The notes under the pieces were generated by a model. That model did no database searches. It was not told the origin of the DNA and saw nothing but the letters and a program-made list of their open reading frames with translations. From a bacterium (lineage in GTDB: Bacteria > Bacillota > Bacilli > Lactobacillales > Streptococcaceae), in contig CAJNCA010000007.1 in the NCBI GenBank assembly GCA_905221145.1, positions 29,379-93,378 of the forward strand: a DNA stretch of 64,000 bases. The letters run 5' to 3'. Positions 33,893 to 43,297 of the stretch are shown piece after piece (position 1 is the stretch's first letter; each line of letters starts with the position of its first letter). The translations under genes were made by a program, and so were the position numbers.

Positions 33893-35074
33893 TTATTTCA
33901 CAACAGAAACATTGCCTGTCTTACTATCGATTTTAACAGTTTGACCGTAGAAACCGTCAATTTCTTTATTAAGATAATCTGAAATTCCTGTTGGCAATCG
34001 TTTCATTTTAAGAATTTCACCAGATTGGTCTGCATAAACAAGAATATGATAGTGATGATAGCTTGGTCTATCATCAATCAATGCAAAATAACCTGTTTTG
34101 AGTTTGCCATTATCACCATCTAAATAGTATAGTTTATTATTATTGATTGTGAAGCTGGTAGCTCCAAGACGAAGTCGTGCACCTGGATTTTCTAGATAGA
34201 CATCGTTTCCAACTTTTTTAATCTCTGAATAGGTGGTCATTTCTGGTAAATTTGTTACGCGACGACCATCTGCCCCAAAGTAATACCTGTTTGGTAAGTT
34301 TTGGAAATTTTTCACGACAGCTTTAGGATTAATTTCTTGTCCTTCTTCCGTATTATCTACTAAAGCTAACATCGTATTGGAAACTTTATCTCCATATTTA
34401 TCAGAAAACTTCTTAAATTCAGGTTTTATGTACCAAGCATTTTTTTCAACAATGACTCCATCTTTTCCATGAATAAGATGATAATCATACCCATCAGACA
34501 AAGTAACAATATTTGTGATAATTGTATCATCCGCTTGAGATTGTTCAACCTGACTTGGGAGTTTGGTTAACATATAACCATCCTTACCAATGACATAACT
34601 TTCCCCATCGCTTGCTGGAACAGCTCTATCTGCTACCATAGCACCTGATTTTTCAAAGTAAGACCATTGACCATTTGCAGTCGCCCATCCTGTTGCCATA
34701 GCGCCACTGCCTTTGAGGTAGTACCAAGTAGACCCTTCTTTGTACCAACCAGTACGCATAGCCCCACTATTTGCGAGTGAGTACCATGTATTGCCTTCCT
34801 TGTACCAGCCAGTGCGCATGGCACCACTATCTGCTAGGGAATACCATGTATTGCCGTCTTTGAGCCAGCCTGTCTGCATTTTACCAGAACCATCGAAGTG
34901 ATACCAAGAACCAGCATTTTGCACCCATTTATTTTTAGCGAGACTGCCATCTTGAGAAAGATTCCAGTCAGAACCATTTTTAACCCAAGTATCTGCAGCT
35001 TGTGCTTGATTGATTGTCAAAAGTAGACCAGCACCTGCAAGCAAACCAAGAGTGAGAAGTTTAGATTTTTTCAT
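33893..35074 (-). CDS. Choline-binding surface protein, N-terminal repeat type (paralogue 2)
   Basis: A 393-residue secreted protein closely related to the gene at 31553-32737: same signal peptide, same N-terminal choline-binding repeats (about six) and a matching C-terminal domain (AWYIKPEFKKFSDKYGDK, NKLYYLDGDNGKLKTGYF). The two differ most at about residues 130-200, where this protein has an insertion rich in Gln, Asp and Ile (VEQSQADDTIITNIVTL). A strong AGGAGGAAAGA site precedes the ATG. Function is not known; other choline-binding proteins serve in adhesion or wall remodelling. Confidence 0.9.
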   Translation of the reverse strand: MKKSKLLTLGLLAGAGLLLTINQAQAADTWVKNGSDWNLSQDGSLAKNKWVQNAGSWYHFDGSGKMQTGWLKDGNTWYSLADSGAMRTGWYKEGNTWYSLANSGAMRTGWYKEGSTWYYLKGSGAMATGWATANGQWSYFEKSGAMVADRAVPASDGESYVIGKDGYMLTKLPSQVEQSQADDTIITNIVTLSDGYDYHLIHGKDGVIVEKNAWYIKPEFKKFSDKYGDKVSNTMLALVDNTEEGQEINPKAVVKNFQNLPNRYYFGADGRRVTNLPEMTTYSEIKKVGNDVYLENPGARLRLGATSFTINNNKLYYLDGDNGKLKTGYFALIDDRPSYHHYHILVYADQSGEILKMKRLPTGISDYLNKEIDGFYGQTVKIDSKTGNVSVVK

Positions 35075-35271
35075 AGTTCTTTCCTCCTAAAATAGATAAA
35101 TCCAAAGCAAGAAAATCCAATAGAAACGAAGTCAAAATAGATGTCAGGTTCATGAGCCTGAACCATAAGACCTCCTAACATTTCCAAGAATATAAGATAG
35201 AGACTAGTTTATCAAAAGTACATAGCCATCACCTTCTCCCAACTATAAAATAAATCCTTTTTTATATCTAC

Positions 35272-35300
35272 ATTATAGTCCTGGAAAAAAGGAAAGTCAA
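35272..35300 (-). promoter_or_regulatory. Promoter of choline-binding paralogue 2
   Basis: A -35 box TTGACT (35295-35300) and a -10 box TATAAT (35272-35277) are 17 bases apart on the minus strand, giving a leader of about 190 bases. The rest of the 35075-35480 gap shows no gene. Confidence 0.7.
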
Positions 35301-35478
35301 TTAAAATTGTGATTATATTAACATTTTTGTTCTAACAAAAATCAAGCTATCTCTTCTTTTGATCTTCATTTCTTTTCTCCTTTTGGAGATTGATTTTTCT
35401 GACTTCATTATATCTCTTATTTGTTCCCATATCTCTCCTGTCCCTAGAAAGACTAAATCTGTTCCTAAACGGTCACTT

Positions 35479-35592
35479 ATACTCAATGAAAATCAAAGAG
35501 CAAACTAGGAAGCTAGTCGCAGGTTGTTCAAAACACGGTTTTGAGGTTGTAGATAGAACTGACGTGGTTTGAAGAGATTTTCGAAGAGTATT
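35479..35592. repeat. BOX element with shortened boxA
   Basis: The ends are ATACTCAATGAAAATCAAAG and ATTTTCGAAGAGTATT. A boxB core (GAGGTTGTAGATAGAACTGA) is present, but the boxA segment is cut to GTGGTTTGAAGAG. It lies between choline-binding paralogue 2 and acpP. Confidence 0.85.
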
Positions 35593-35601
35593 AAGCCAAA
35601 T

Positions 35602-35629
35602 AAAAAATTCCAAAGCAGATGCCTTGGAA
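35602..35629 (-). terminator. Terminator of the araT-recO-plsX-acpP operon
   Basis: TTCCAA and TTGGAA form an imperfect stem directly after the acpP stop, with a T-run on the minus-strand 3' side. Confidence 0.7.
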
Positions 35630-35639
35630 CTTCTTATCT

Positions 35640-35873
35640 TTATTTTGCTTGAATAATCTTAACCACATCTCCTACACTTTGCAGTTGATCAATTTCCTCG
35701 TCACTGATTTCGATATTAAATTCATCTTCCAGTGTCAAGATAAACTCCATCAAGTCAACTGAATCAGCATCCAAATCGTCTTTCAGACTCAAGGATTCTG
35801 TCACGACAAAGTCCTCTCCCTGTCGCTCTTGGATAATGGTCACAATACGGTCAAAAATTTCTTTTTCTGTCAT
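35640..35873 (-). CDS. acpP: Acyl carrier protein
   Basis: A 77-residue acidic protein with the phosphopantetheine attachment site at Ser38 in LDADSVDLMEF. It carries acyl chains in fatty acid or phospholipid synthesis in the cytoplasm. It lies 5 bases after plsX, the usual pairing of an acyl-phosphate synthase with its acyl donor. Streptococci have a second ACP in the fab cluster; this one is the plsX-linked copy. Confidence 0.95.
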   Translation of the reverse strand: MTEKEIFDRIVTIIQERQGEDFVVTESLSLKDDLDADSVDLMEFILTLEDEFNIEISDEEIDQLQSVGDVVKIIQAK

Positions 35874-35878
35874 CTCTT

Positions 35879-36871
35879 TTATTCTCCTGAAAATTCACGC
35901 GCAGTCTGGGCAACTACGTCTGTTTCTAGCATGGTACGAATCTGGCGAATCGTACTATACACAGCCTTGGCATCGCTTGAGCCATGAGTCTTGACAACCG
36001 GTGCCTTGACACCAAACAAGACCGCTCCACCAACATCTGAATAGTTAAGCTGTTTTTTCAAACCTCTGAGGCTGTCCTTGAGAAGGAGGGCACCTAGTTT
36101 CGCTCGAAGACCACCACCTGTAATAGCGGTCTTGAGCAAGCCCATGATTCCCATGGCTGTCCCTTCAATGGATTTGAGCACAGCGTTTCCCGTGAAACCA
36201 TCTGCCACGACAACATCCGCAACGCCATTCATCAAATCACGCGCTTCCACGTTTCCGATAAAGTTCAAACTCTCATCAGCTGCTAGTAATTCGTAAGTTT
36301 CCTTACGAAGCGGGTCACCCTTACTACTTTCTGTTCCATTGTTAAGTAAGCCAACACGTGGTTGCGCAATTCCACGGACATTTTTAGCATAGAAGGATCC
36401 TAGAACCGCGTATTGATGGAGGTGCTGGGCTGTATTCTCCGCATTGGCACCAAGGTCCAGCATGTCAAAACCCTTCCCATCTACAGTCGGCAAGGTCGAC
36501 ATAAGCCCAGGACGGTCAATGTTCTTGATACGACCCACGATGAAAAATCCTGCTGCCAACAAAGCACCTGTATTCCCAGCCGAGAGGACAGCGTCTGCTT
36601 CACCCTCTTTGACAGCCTTAGCTGCCAATACCATACTGGCATTTTTCTTCTTCCGAATAGCTCTCGTAGGTTCATCGTCTGAATCGATCTTTTCATCCGT
36701 ATGGATAATGCTGACGCGCTCTGTCGCTGTCAGATATTGCTTGATTTTACTTTCATCTCCGTAGAGTTGAACCTCAATATCTGAAAAGTCAGCCAGGGCT
36801 TGATTGACCCCCTCAACGATGGCTTGGGGTGCGTAATCGCCTCCCATGGCATCTACTGCGATTTTTTTCAT
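35879..36871 (-). CDS. plsX: Phosphate acyltransferase PlsX
   Basis: A 330-residue enzyme that makes acyl-phosphate from acyl-ACP for phosphatidic acid synthesis at the membrane. The N-terminus [21 protein letters not shown] is diagnostic, and [29 protein letters not shown] and [23 protein letters not shown] segments are present. It overlaps recO by four bases (ATGA) and precedes acpP. Confidence 0.96.
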   Translation of the reverse strand: MKKIAVDAMGGDYAPQAIVEGVNQALADFSDIEVQLYGDESKIKQYLTATERVSIIHTDEKIDSDDEPTRAIRKKKNASMVLAAKAVKEGEADAVLSAGNTGALLAAGFFIVGRIKNIDRPGLMSTLPTVDGKGFDMLDLGANAENTAQHLHQYAVLGSFYAKNVRGIAQPRVGLLNNGTESSKGDPLRKETYELLAADESLNFIGNVEARDLMNGVADVVVADGFTGNAVLKSIEGTAMGIMGLLKTAITGGGLRAKLGALLLKDSLRGLKKQLNYSDVGGAVLFGVKAPVVKTHGSSDAKAVYSTIRQIRTMLETDVVAQTAREFSGE

Positions 36872-37638
36872 TTGTCTTCCTCTTTTAGTAATTGACCCCA
36901 GTCGGATAGGGAATCAATAAATTTCTTTGATTTTAGGTGAATCCCCACGTACTCTTCATAGAGCTGATCCATAAATTGTCGTAGCTCTTGCTTGATTTCA
37001 GGCTTGAGCGAAATGGTCTCCAAGGTTTCAAAATCAATGGCTTGAAACTGATTGAGCAGATAAGGAATGTTAGGATTGAGATGGCAACGTCTCTCATCCT
37101 CATGATAATGCTCTGGACAGAGGCAGGCTCCATATTTGAAAGAAAAATCAAAAGCCTGACCAACCCGATGGCAAAAGACACACTCATTAAAATTGAGACT
37201 AATCCCAAATCGAGTCAAGATTTGGATTTCAAAAATATTGGTCAAAACCTGATAATCCAAACCCGCTTCCATCAACTCCAAAGTCTTTTGCAAAAAAGCA
37301 AACAAGGGAGCATCCTGCTGATTGTCCTGCAAACTCGCATCTGCAAGAGCTGCTACGTAGGTCGCATAGGCCATGACAAAGAGATCACTATTAATCTTAG
37401 GAAAGGTCATGACCTCATGATAGTCCTCGATGTAGCTGAGCCCGTCATCATTGATTCGCAAGAGAAATCGTGCCAGTACCAAGGGCTGAATAACAGGAGC
37501 TAGTTTGGACTGACCAGCATGTTTGACGAAAAACATCCGCTTACCAGCCTGCTCTGTAAAAATCTTGACTAACTTGTCATCCTCACGAAAGTTACGATTG
37601 TAGAGCACCAAGCCTTGACTCGTGATAGACTGAATCAT
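36868..37638 (-). CDS. recO: DNA repair protein RecO
   Basis: A 256-residue protein of the RecFOR pathway, which loads RecA on SSB-coated single-stranded DNA. The N-terminal OB fold begins [20 protein letters not shown]. The C-terminal part has a zinc-finger-like cysteine set (CVFCHRVG and CLCPEHY). It overlaps araT and plsX by four bases each, so it is part of a tightly coupled operon. Confidence 0.95.
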   Translation of the reverse strand: MIQSITSQGLVLYNRNFREDDKLVKIFTEQAGKRMFFVKHAGQSKLAPVIQPLVLARFLLRINDDGLSYIEDYHEVMTFPKINSDLFVMAYATYVAALADASLQDNQQDAPLFAFLQKTLELMEAGLDYQVLTNIFEIQILTRFGISLNFNECVFCHRVGQAFDFSFKYGACLCPEHYHEDERRCHLNPNIPYLLNQFQAIDFETLETISLKPEIKQELRQFMDQLYEEYVGIHLKSKKFIDSLSDWGQLLKEEDK

Positions 37639-38804
37639 GCTTCTCTCATGTACTCCTCAAGTCGTTTCATGGCTTCTTTGATCGTCTCCATGCTAGCTGC
37701 ATAAGATAGGCGAACATAACCTTCTCCGTAACGCCCAAAGGCGGCACCAGGGATAAAGGCAACGGCCTTCTTCTGGGCAAAATCCTTCAGAAAGGCAAAA
37801 GAATCTTGATTGTAGCCCGCTGGAATCTTAGCAAAGATATAGAAGGCACCGTCTGGTTTGATAATCTCAAAACCAAGAGCAGTCATTTTCTCGATAATAT
37901 AATCTCGACGCTGGATGTATTCCTTCTTCATAGGCTCCGCATCGTTTTTACCAGCTGTAAGGGCTTCTACCGCAGCATGTTGCGCCATGGTATTTGCGGC
38001 AGTCACCAAGTACTGGTGACTCTTGATCAACTGGGCTGTAAAGGCTGCAGGAGCGAAAATCAGACCCAAACGCCAACCCGTCATAGCATGCGACTTCGAT
38101 AAACCATTGATAATAATTGCCTGATCTCTCAACATAGTTCCCAGAGATACATGGGCTTCCCCTGTATAGGTCAATTCTGAGTAAACCTCATCACAGACAA
38201 CAAAAATTTCGTACTTGCGTAAAACAGCTGCCAAGTCTTCCAACTGCTCCCGACTATAGGTAATTCCTGTCGGGTTGGCTGGATAGTTGAGAATAACCGC
38301 CTTGAGCTTATCTCCCTGCTCCAAAATGGCCTTTTCCAACATCTCTGGAGTCAAGACAAAACCATTTTCAGTCGTATCAATCTCGACAACCTCTGCCCCA
38401 ACTAGATTGACAATCGGTTCATAACCTGGATAGGCAGGAGCTGGCAAAAGCACCTTGTCGCCCTCTTCCAAAATAGCCGTCAAAGTCGCAGATAAAGCCT
38501 CTGTCGCCCCAATTGTAACCAAGATTTCATTTTCAGGAGCATAGTTCAGTTGGTACTTTTCCTTAACAAAATCACTGGCTGCCTGACGTAAAGTCAGCAG
38601 ACCACTCATCCCTGTATAGTAGGATTGGTTCTGGTCAATCGCCCGCTTAGCCGCCTCCTTGACATGGTCTGGCGTTGTAAAATCAGGTTCCCCCAAGGTC
38701 AAACGCAAGACCCCAGGAATCTCCGAAATAGCCTGGTCAAACTGACGAATCAACGAAACTTGAATCTTATCTAACTGTTTATTAAAGCGCTTAGTTAAGT
38801 CCAT
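37635..38804 (-). CDS. araT: Aromatic amino acid aminotransferase (PLP fold type I)
   Basis: A 389-residue cytoplasmic transaminase. The PLP-binding lysine is Lys237 in [15 protein letters not shown]. The substrate and cofactor motifs [22 protein letters not shown] and CDEVYSEL are intact. It is annotated as aromatic-specific in related streptococci; the sequence alone supports the AAT-I family. It is the first gene of the operon and has a likely promoter (TATAAT at 38835-38840). Confidence 0.9.
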   Translation of the reverse strand: MDLTKRFNKQLDKIQVSLIRQFDQAISEIPGVLRLTLGEPDFTTPDHVKEAAKRAIDQNQSYYTGMSGLLTLRQAASDFVKEKYQLNYAPENEILVTIGATEALSATLTAILEEGDKVLLPAPAYPGYEPIVNLVGAEVVEIDTTENGFVLTPEMLEKAILEQGDKLKAVILNYPANPTGITYSREQLEDLAAVLRKYEIFVVCDEVYSELTYTGEAHVSLGTMLRDQAIIINGLSKSHAMTGWRLGLIFAPAAFTAQLIKSHQYLVTAANTMAQHAAVEALTAGKNDAEPMKKEYIQRRDYIIEKMTALGFEIIKPDGAFYIFAKIPAGYNQDSFAFLKDFAQKKAVAFIPGAAFGRYGEGYVRLSYAASMETIKEAMKRLEEYMREA

Positions 38805-38834
38805 AGATACCTCCTACTTTCAAAACGTATCTCT

Positions 38835-38863
38835 ATTATACTACAAAAGCCCCCCGACCGCAA
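38835..38863 (-). promoter_or_regulatory. Promoter of the araT operon
   Basis: A -10 box TATAAT (38835-38840) and a weak -35 TTGCGG (38858-38863) are 17 bases apart on the minus strand. It lies 31 bases before the araT start. Confidence 0.55.
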
Positions 38864-38896
38864 AAATACATTATAGAATAGCTTTCCACTTTCTAT

Positions 38897-38925
38897 TTTA
38901 CTTTTCCTGTTTACAGGTCTATAAT
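38897..38925 (+). promoter_or_regulatory. Promoter of the YeiH-family gene
   Basis: A -35 box TTTACT (38897-38902) and a -10 box TATAAT (38920-38925) are 17 bases apart on the plus strand, 27 bases before the start codon. Confidence 0.6.
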
Positions 38926-38952
38926 GGTAACAGATTCTATTTGGAGGTTTTT

Positions 38953-39961
38953 ATGTCATTTCTATCCAAAAATGGAGCAGGCATCTTGGCCTGCCTTCTC
39001 ATTTCCATCCTATCTTGGTACTTAGGAGGATTCTTCCCTGTGATTGGCGCGCCCGTTTTTGCAATCTTTATGGGAATGCTTCTCCATCCCTTTCTCTCAT
39101 CCTATAAACAACTGGATGCGGGATTGACCTTTAGTTCCAAGAAATTGCTCCAGTATGCCGTTATCTTGCTTGGTTTTGGTCTCAATATCTCGCAAGTCTT
39201 CGCAGTTGGGCAATCTTCGCTCCCTGTCATCCTGTCCACTATCTCAATAGCCTTGATTGTTGCCTACCTTTTCCAGCGTTTCTTTGCACTGGATACAAAA
39301 CTGGCTACCTTGATTGGGGTGGGGTCTTCCATCTGTGGGGGCTCTGCCATTGCTGCAACAGCGCCCGTTATCCATGCCAAAGAAAAAGAAGTCGCCCAAG
39401 CCATTTCCGTTATCTTTTTCTTCAATGTCTTAGCTGCGCTCATCTTTCCAACTCTAGGAACCTGGCTTCACTTATCAAATGAAGGCTTCGCCCTCTTTGC
39501 AGGAACTGCAGTCAACGATACTTCCTCTGTAACAGCCACAGCCAGCGCCTGGGACAATCTCTACCAGACTAATACCCTCGAATCCGCAACCATTGTCAAA
39601 CTTACGCGGACTCTGGCTATCATTCCCATCACTCTCTTTCTCTCCTACTGGCAAAGTCGCCAACAAGAAAATAAGCAAGGATTGCAACTGAAAAAAGTCT
39701 TCCCACTTTTTATCCTTTACTTTATCCTTGCCTCTCTCCTAACTACCCTACTGACCTCTCTTGGTGTGTCTAGTAGTTTCTTTACCCCTCTCAAACAACT
39801 CTCTAAATTCCTCATTATCATGGCCATGAGCGCTATCGGTCTCAAAACAAATCTGGTCGCCATGGTCAAATCTAGCGGAAAATCCATTGTCCTCGGAGCC
39901 ATTTGCTGGATAGCCATCATTCTCACCAGTCTCGGTATGCAGACCCTTATCGGTATTTTCT
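38953..39961 (+). CDS. YeiH/UPF0324 family membrane protein
   Basis: A polytopic membrane protein of 336 residues (about ten hydrophobic segments), starting [16 protein letters not shown]. The motif [19 protein letters not shown] is the family hallmark. A related family member has been linked to sulfonate or small organic substrate transport, but specificity is not established for this group. The start at 38953 has TTGGAGG six bases upstream; a TTG at 38941 is rejected. It is a single gene, divergent from araT, and ends in a bidirectional terminator. Confidence 0.88.
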
Positions 39962-39966
39962 AACAC

Positions 39967-39992
39967 AAAAGGTAGCCCATCGGCTACCTTTT
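39967..39992. terminator. Bidirectional terminator between YeiH gene and CoA-binding gene
   Basis: AAAAGGTAGCC pairs with GGCTACCTTTT around a short loop. A-run and T-run on the two sides make it usable by both convergent genes. Confidence 0.8.
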
Positions 39993-39994
39993 TC

Positions 39995-40432
39995 TTATGC
40001 TTCCTCAATCAAGCGAGTATGTTCTCTCTTGATGCAACGATTCATTACAATGTCATCGCATCCACCAGCACGCAAGATTTCTTCTGCCTCTAGACTTTCA
40101 AGTCCTAGTTGTGCCCAAAAAATCTTAGCATCAGCCTTGAGAAAATCACGCGCCACATCTGGCAGAAACTCACTGCGACGGTAAACATTGACAATATCTA
40201 CAGGAAAAGGAATTTCAGCGAGGCTGGCATAAGCCTTTTCACCCAAAATCTCACCACCTGCAGCCTTAGGATTGACAGGGATGATTTTATAACCCCGAGC
40301 CTGCATTTCCTTGGTCACTCGATTGCTGGTTGTTTCCTCACGGTCAGACAGGCCCACCACAGCAAGGGTTTTACTCGTTGCGAGATACTGACGAATCACG
40401 CCATCACTTGGATTGATAAATTCTTGACTCAT
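39995..40432 (-). CDS. CoA-binding domain protein (YccU-like)
   Basis: A 145-residue protein with a Rossmann-type CoA-binding fold: LAVVGLSDREETTSNRVTKE at the N-terminus, KIIPVNPKAAGGEILGEKAY in the middle and IFWAQLGLESLEAEEILRAGG near the end. Such proteins are widespread, and their role is not well defined; they resemble the CoA-binding part of succinyl-CoA synthetase. It lies downstream of polA on the same strand and is followed by the shared terminator. Confidence 0.88.
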   Translation of the reverse strand: MSQEFINPSDGVIRQYLATSKTLAVVGLSDREETTSNRVTKEMQARGYKIIPVNPKAAGGEILGEKAYASLAEIPFPVDIVNVYRRSEFLPDVARDFLKADAKIFWAQLGLESLEAEEILRAGGCDDIVMNRCIKREHTRLIEEA

Positions 40433-40492
40433 AGAAATCCTCCTTTTTCATCAGTATAGCACATTTTGAAAAGGCTTGCAGAATTCTACTAC

Positions 40493-40519
40493 AAAAAAGG
40501 AGGACTAGCCCCCTTTTTA
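40493..40519 (-). terminator. Terminator of polA
   Basis: An AAAAAAGGAGG/CCCCCTTTTT stem with one mismatch overlaps the end of polA and gives a T-run on the minus-strand 3' side. Confidence 0.5.
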
Positions 40520-43150
40520 TTTAGCCTCATACCAGGTTGCTCCTTCATTCTCATCTGCGATGAGGGGAACACTGAGTTGAATGGCTTCTTCCATGGTTTG
40601 TTTGACCAATTTTTTCATCTCTACCAGTTCCGATTTCGGAACTTCAAGGACGATTTCATCGTGCACTTGCAACAGCATCTTAGTCTGATAACCACCTGCA
40701 ACCAATGCTTTATCCAGCTGAATCATGGCAATCTTGAGAATATCTGCCGCCGAACCCTGAATAGGAGAGTTGATAGCTGTCCGCTCCGCAAAACCACGAA
40801 TATTAAAGTTACGCGAATTGATATCTAGCAACTCACGACGACGCTTGAAGAGGGTCTCTACATAGCCCTTATCACGCGCCTCACGCACCACTTCATCCAT
40901 GTAGTTTTTAATGCCCGGGAAGCGTTCAAAGTAGGTATCAATGTAGGCTTTGGCCTCCTTACGGCTGATGCCCAGATTATTAGACAAGCCAAAGTCTGAA
41001 ATCCCGTAAACCACTCCAAAGTTCACCGCCTTGGCATTACGACGGTCATTTGCAGTCACATCCTCAGGGCGTTCAATGCCAAAGACACGCATGGCTGTAG
41101 AAGTATGGATATCCGCCCCCTCTTGGAAGGCCTTGATCAAGTGCTCATCCTTAGAAATATGAGCCAAAACGCGCAATTCAATCTGTGAATAGTCGGAGCT
41201 CAGAAGGACACTATCCTCCCACTCAGGCACAAAAGCCTTACGAATGAGACGGCCTTGCTCCAAACGCACAGGAATATTTTGCAAGTTTGGATCCACACTA
41301 GACAAACGCCCAGTCTGGGTCAAATCCTGCACATAGCGAGTATGAATCTTGCCATCAACCAAAATCCAGTCCTGCAAGCCAATCACATAAGTAGACTGAA
41401 TCTTAGCAATCTGACGGTAATCGAGGATTTTCTTAACAATCGGAGCAATAGGAGCCAAACGTTCCAACACATCCACCGCTGTTGAGTAACCCGTTTTAGT
41501 TTTCTTAGTGTATTCTAGAGGAAGACCCAACTTTTCAAAAAGAAGCACGCCCAACTGCTTAGGCGAGTTGATATTAAACTCCTCACCAGCCAGTTCATAA
41601 ATCTCTTGAGTGAGTTTTTCAATGACAAGCTCATTTTCAGCCTGCATCTCAAGCAAGGTCTCTTTCTTGACCGTAATCCCAGCAATTTCCATCTTGGCAA
41701 GGACAAAGGCCAGAGGTTGCTCCATATCATAGAGGAGCTCTAATTGCCCATTTTCACTGAGTTTCTCAAGTAAAACAGGCTCTGTCTCAACCAATACAGC
41801 AAGCTTACGCGCCAAATGTTCCAAGAATTTCTCGCGTTCAGGAACGGCTTTTTTGACACCCTTACCATAGAAAGTCTCATCATCGACTAAATAAGTCTGA
41901 CCATAAAGACTAGCGATGGTCGCAATTTCATTGTCCTCCACAGTCGAAAGGAGGTATTTAGCCAAACGGCTATCAAAAGCAGGCGCCTGCAAATCCACAC
42001 CCAAACGATTCAAGAGAACTTTAGCTTTTTTAAAGTCATACACTTTCAGAGGTGTTTTTTCTAGAAAGTCCTTGAAAATCGGCTCTTGCAAAAGTTCAAG
42101 CTTGTCTGTAGCATAAAGCTTATCCCCACAAGACCAGGCAAAACCAACCAAATCATCCGTATGGTAATTCTCACCAAAAAGCTCAAAGTGGAAGATAGAG
42201 TCTGCGCTCAGCATGTCTTGACTAACTTGGTCAACGATAGTAAAGTCCAAACTCTCAGCCACATCAGTCGAAGATGCATTTAAAGCCTGCTTAAACTGTT
42301 TGAAACCCATCTCATCATAGAATTTACCGAGGTTTTCCACATCTGGACCTCTATAGACCAACTCCTCCAAACCAATCTCAATCGGTGCCTGAGTATCAAT
42401 GGTCGCCAGTGTTTTAGACAAAAAGGCCTGTTCCTTATCATTGATGAGATTTTCCTTCATCTTAGAAGCCTTCATCCCATCGATATTTTCATAAATCCCC
42501 TCAAGCGAGCCATGCTCCAGCAAGAGCTTGATACCCGTCTTTTCACCGATTTTGGTCACCCCAGGAATATTATCCGACTTATCTCCCATAAGCGCCTTGA
42601 GATCGATAAACTGCGTCGGTGTGATGCCCATCTTTTCCATAAGATAGTCTGGCGTAAAGGCCTCAAATTCAGCCACACCTTTCTTGGAAATCTCAACCAC
42701 CGTATGCTCATCCGTCAGCTGAATCAAGTCCTTGTCCCCACTGACAATGGTAACATCAAAACCATCCTGCTCAGCTAGTTTATCCAGCGTCCCGATGATA
42801 TCATCCGCCTCATACTGAGCCAACTCATAGTGGCGAATCCCCATATGATCCAGCAACTCACGAATGAAAGGAAATTGCTCACGAAACTCATCAGGAGTCT
42901 TAGCCCGACCACCCTTATAGTCCGCATACATCTCTGTCCGGAAGGTCGTCTTCCCCGCATCAAAAGCCACCAAAATATGACTAGGCTCAATCCTCTCCAA
43001 CAAATGGCTCAACATCAACTGAAAACCATAAATCGCATTGGTATGCAAACCAGCCGCATTCTTAAAACGGTCCAACTGCTGATAGAGCGCAAAAAACGCC
43101 CGAAAAGCAACAGAAGAGCCATCAATCAATAATAATTTTTTCTTATCCAT
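40517..43150 (-). CDS. polA: DNA polymerase I
   Basis: An 877-residue enzyme for primer removal and gap filling. The 5'-nuclease domain starts MDKKKLLLIDGSSVAFRAFF and has SGDKDLIQL and LMGDKSDNIPG. The middle domain is a degenerate proofreading exonuclease. The polymerase domain carries motif A SSDYSQIELRVLAH, motif B RRNAKAVNFGVVYG and motif C LLQVHDEIVLEVP. The start at 43150 matches homologues; an upstream in-frame extension to 43186 is rejected. It is divergent from the Rpn-family nuclease gene. Confidence 0.97.
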   Translation of the reverse strand: MDKKKLLLIDGSSVAFRAFFALYQQLDRFKNAAGLHTNAIYGFQLMLSHLLERIEPSHILVAFDAGKTTFRTEMYADYKGGRAKTPDEFREQFPFIRELLDHMGIRHYELAQYEADDIIGTLDKLAEQDGFDVTIVSGDKDLIQLTDEHTVVEISKKGVAEFEAFTPDYLMEKMGITPTQFIDLKALMGDKSDNIPGVTKIGEKTGIKLLLEHGSLEGIYENIDGMKASKMKENLINDKEQAFLSKTLATIDTQAPIEIGLEELVYRGPDVENLGKFYDEMGFKQFKQALNASSTDVAESLDFTIVDQVSQDMLSADSIFHFELFGENYHTDDLVGFAWSCGDKLYATDKLELLQEPIFKDFLEKTPLKVYDFKKAKVLLNRLGVDLQAPAFDSRLAKYLLSTVEDNEIATIASLYGQTYLVDDETFYGKGVKKAVPEREKFLEHLARKLAVLVETEPVLLEKLSENGQLELLYDMEQPLAFVLAKMEIAGITVKKETLLEMQAENELVIEKLTQEIYELAGEEFNINSPKQLGVLLFEKLGLPLEYTKKTKTGYSTAVDVLERLAPIAPIVKKILDYRQIAKIQSTYVIGLQDWILVDGKIHTRYVQDLTQTGRLSSVDPNLQNIPVRLEQGRLIRKAFVPEWEDSVLLSSDYSQIELRVLAHISKDEHLIKAFQEGADIHTSTAMRVFGIERPEDVTANDRRNAKAVNFGVVYGISDFGLSNNLGISRKEAKAYIDTYFERFPGIKNYMDEVVREARDKGYVETLFKRRRELLDINSRNFNIRGFAERTAINSPIQGSAADILKIAMIQLDKALVAGGYQTKMLLQVHDEIVLEVPKSELVEMKKLVKQTMEEAIQLSVPLIADENEGATWYEAK

Positions 43151-43221
43151 ACACCCATTATAAAGGAAAGCACCAAAAAATACCATTGGGAAGAGCTAGA
43201 GCAAGTATTTTTCATACTTTT

Positions 43222-43229
43222 TCCGAATA
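43222..43229 (+). promoter_or_regulatory. Cin-box-like SigX motif before the left Rpn gene
   Basis: TCCGAATA preceded by CTTTT and followed by AATAG matches the motif before dut-radA (CTTTTTCCGAATAAATA) and fits the SigX box TACGAATA at six of eight positions. It lies 69 bases upstream of the start codon; a second, sigma-70-like -10 box TATAAT is at 43277-43282. A 19-base inverted repeat (AATCTAG/CTAGATT) lies between. Confidence 0.6.
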
Positions 43230-43297
43230 AATAGATAGAGCCAGATAATCTAGTAAACCTAGATTTAAAAATGTGCTATAATGAAAGGAGAAGAAGT

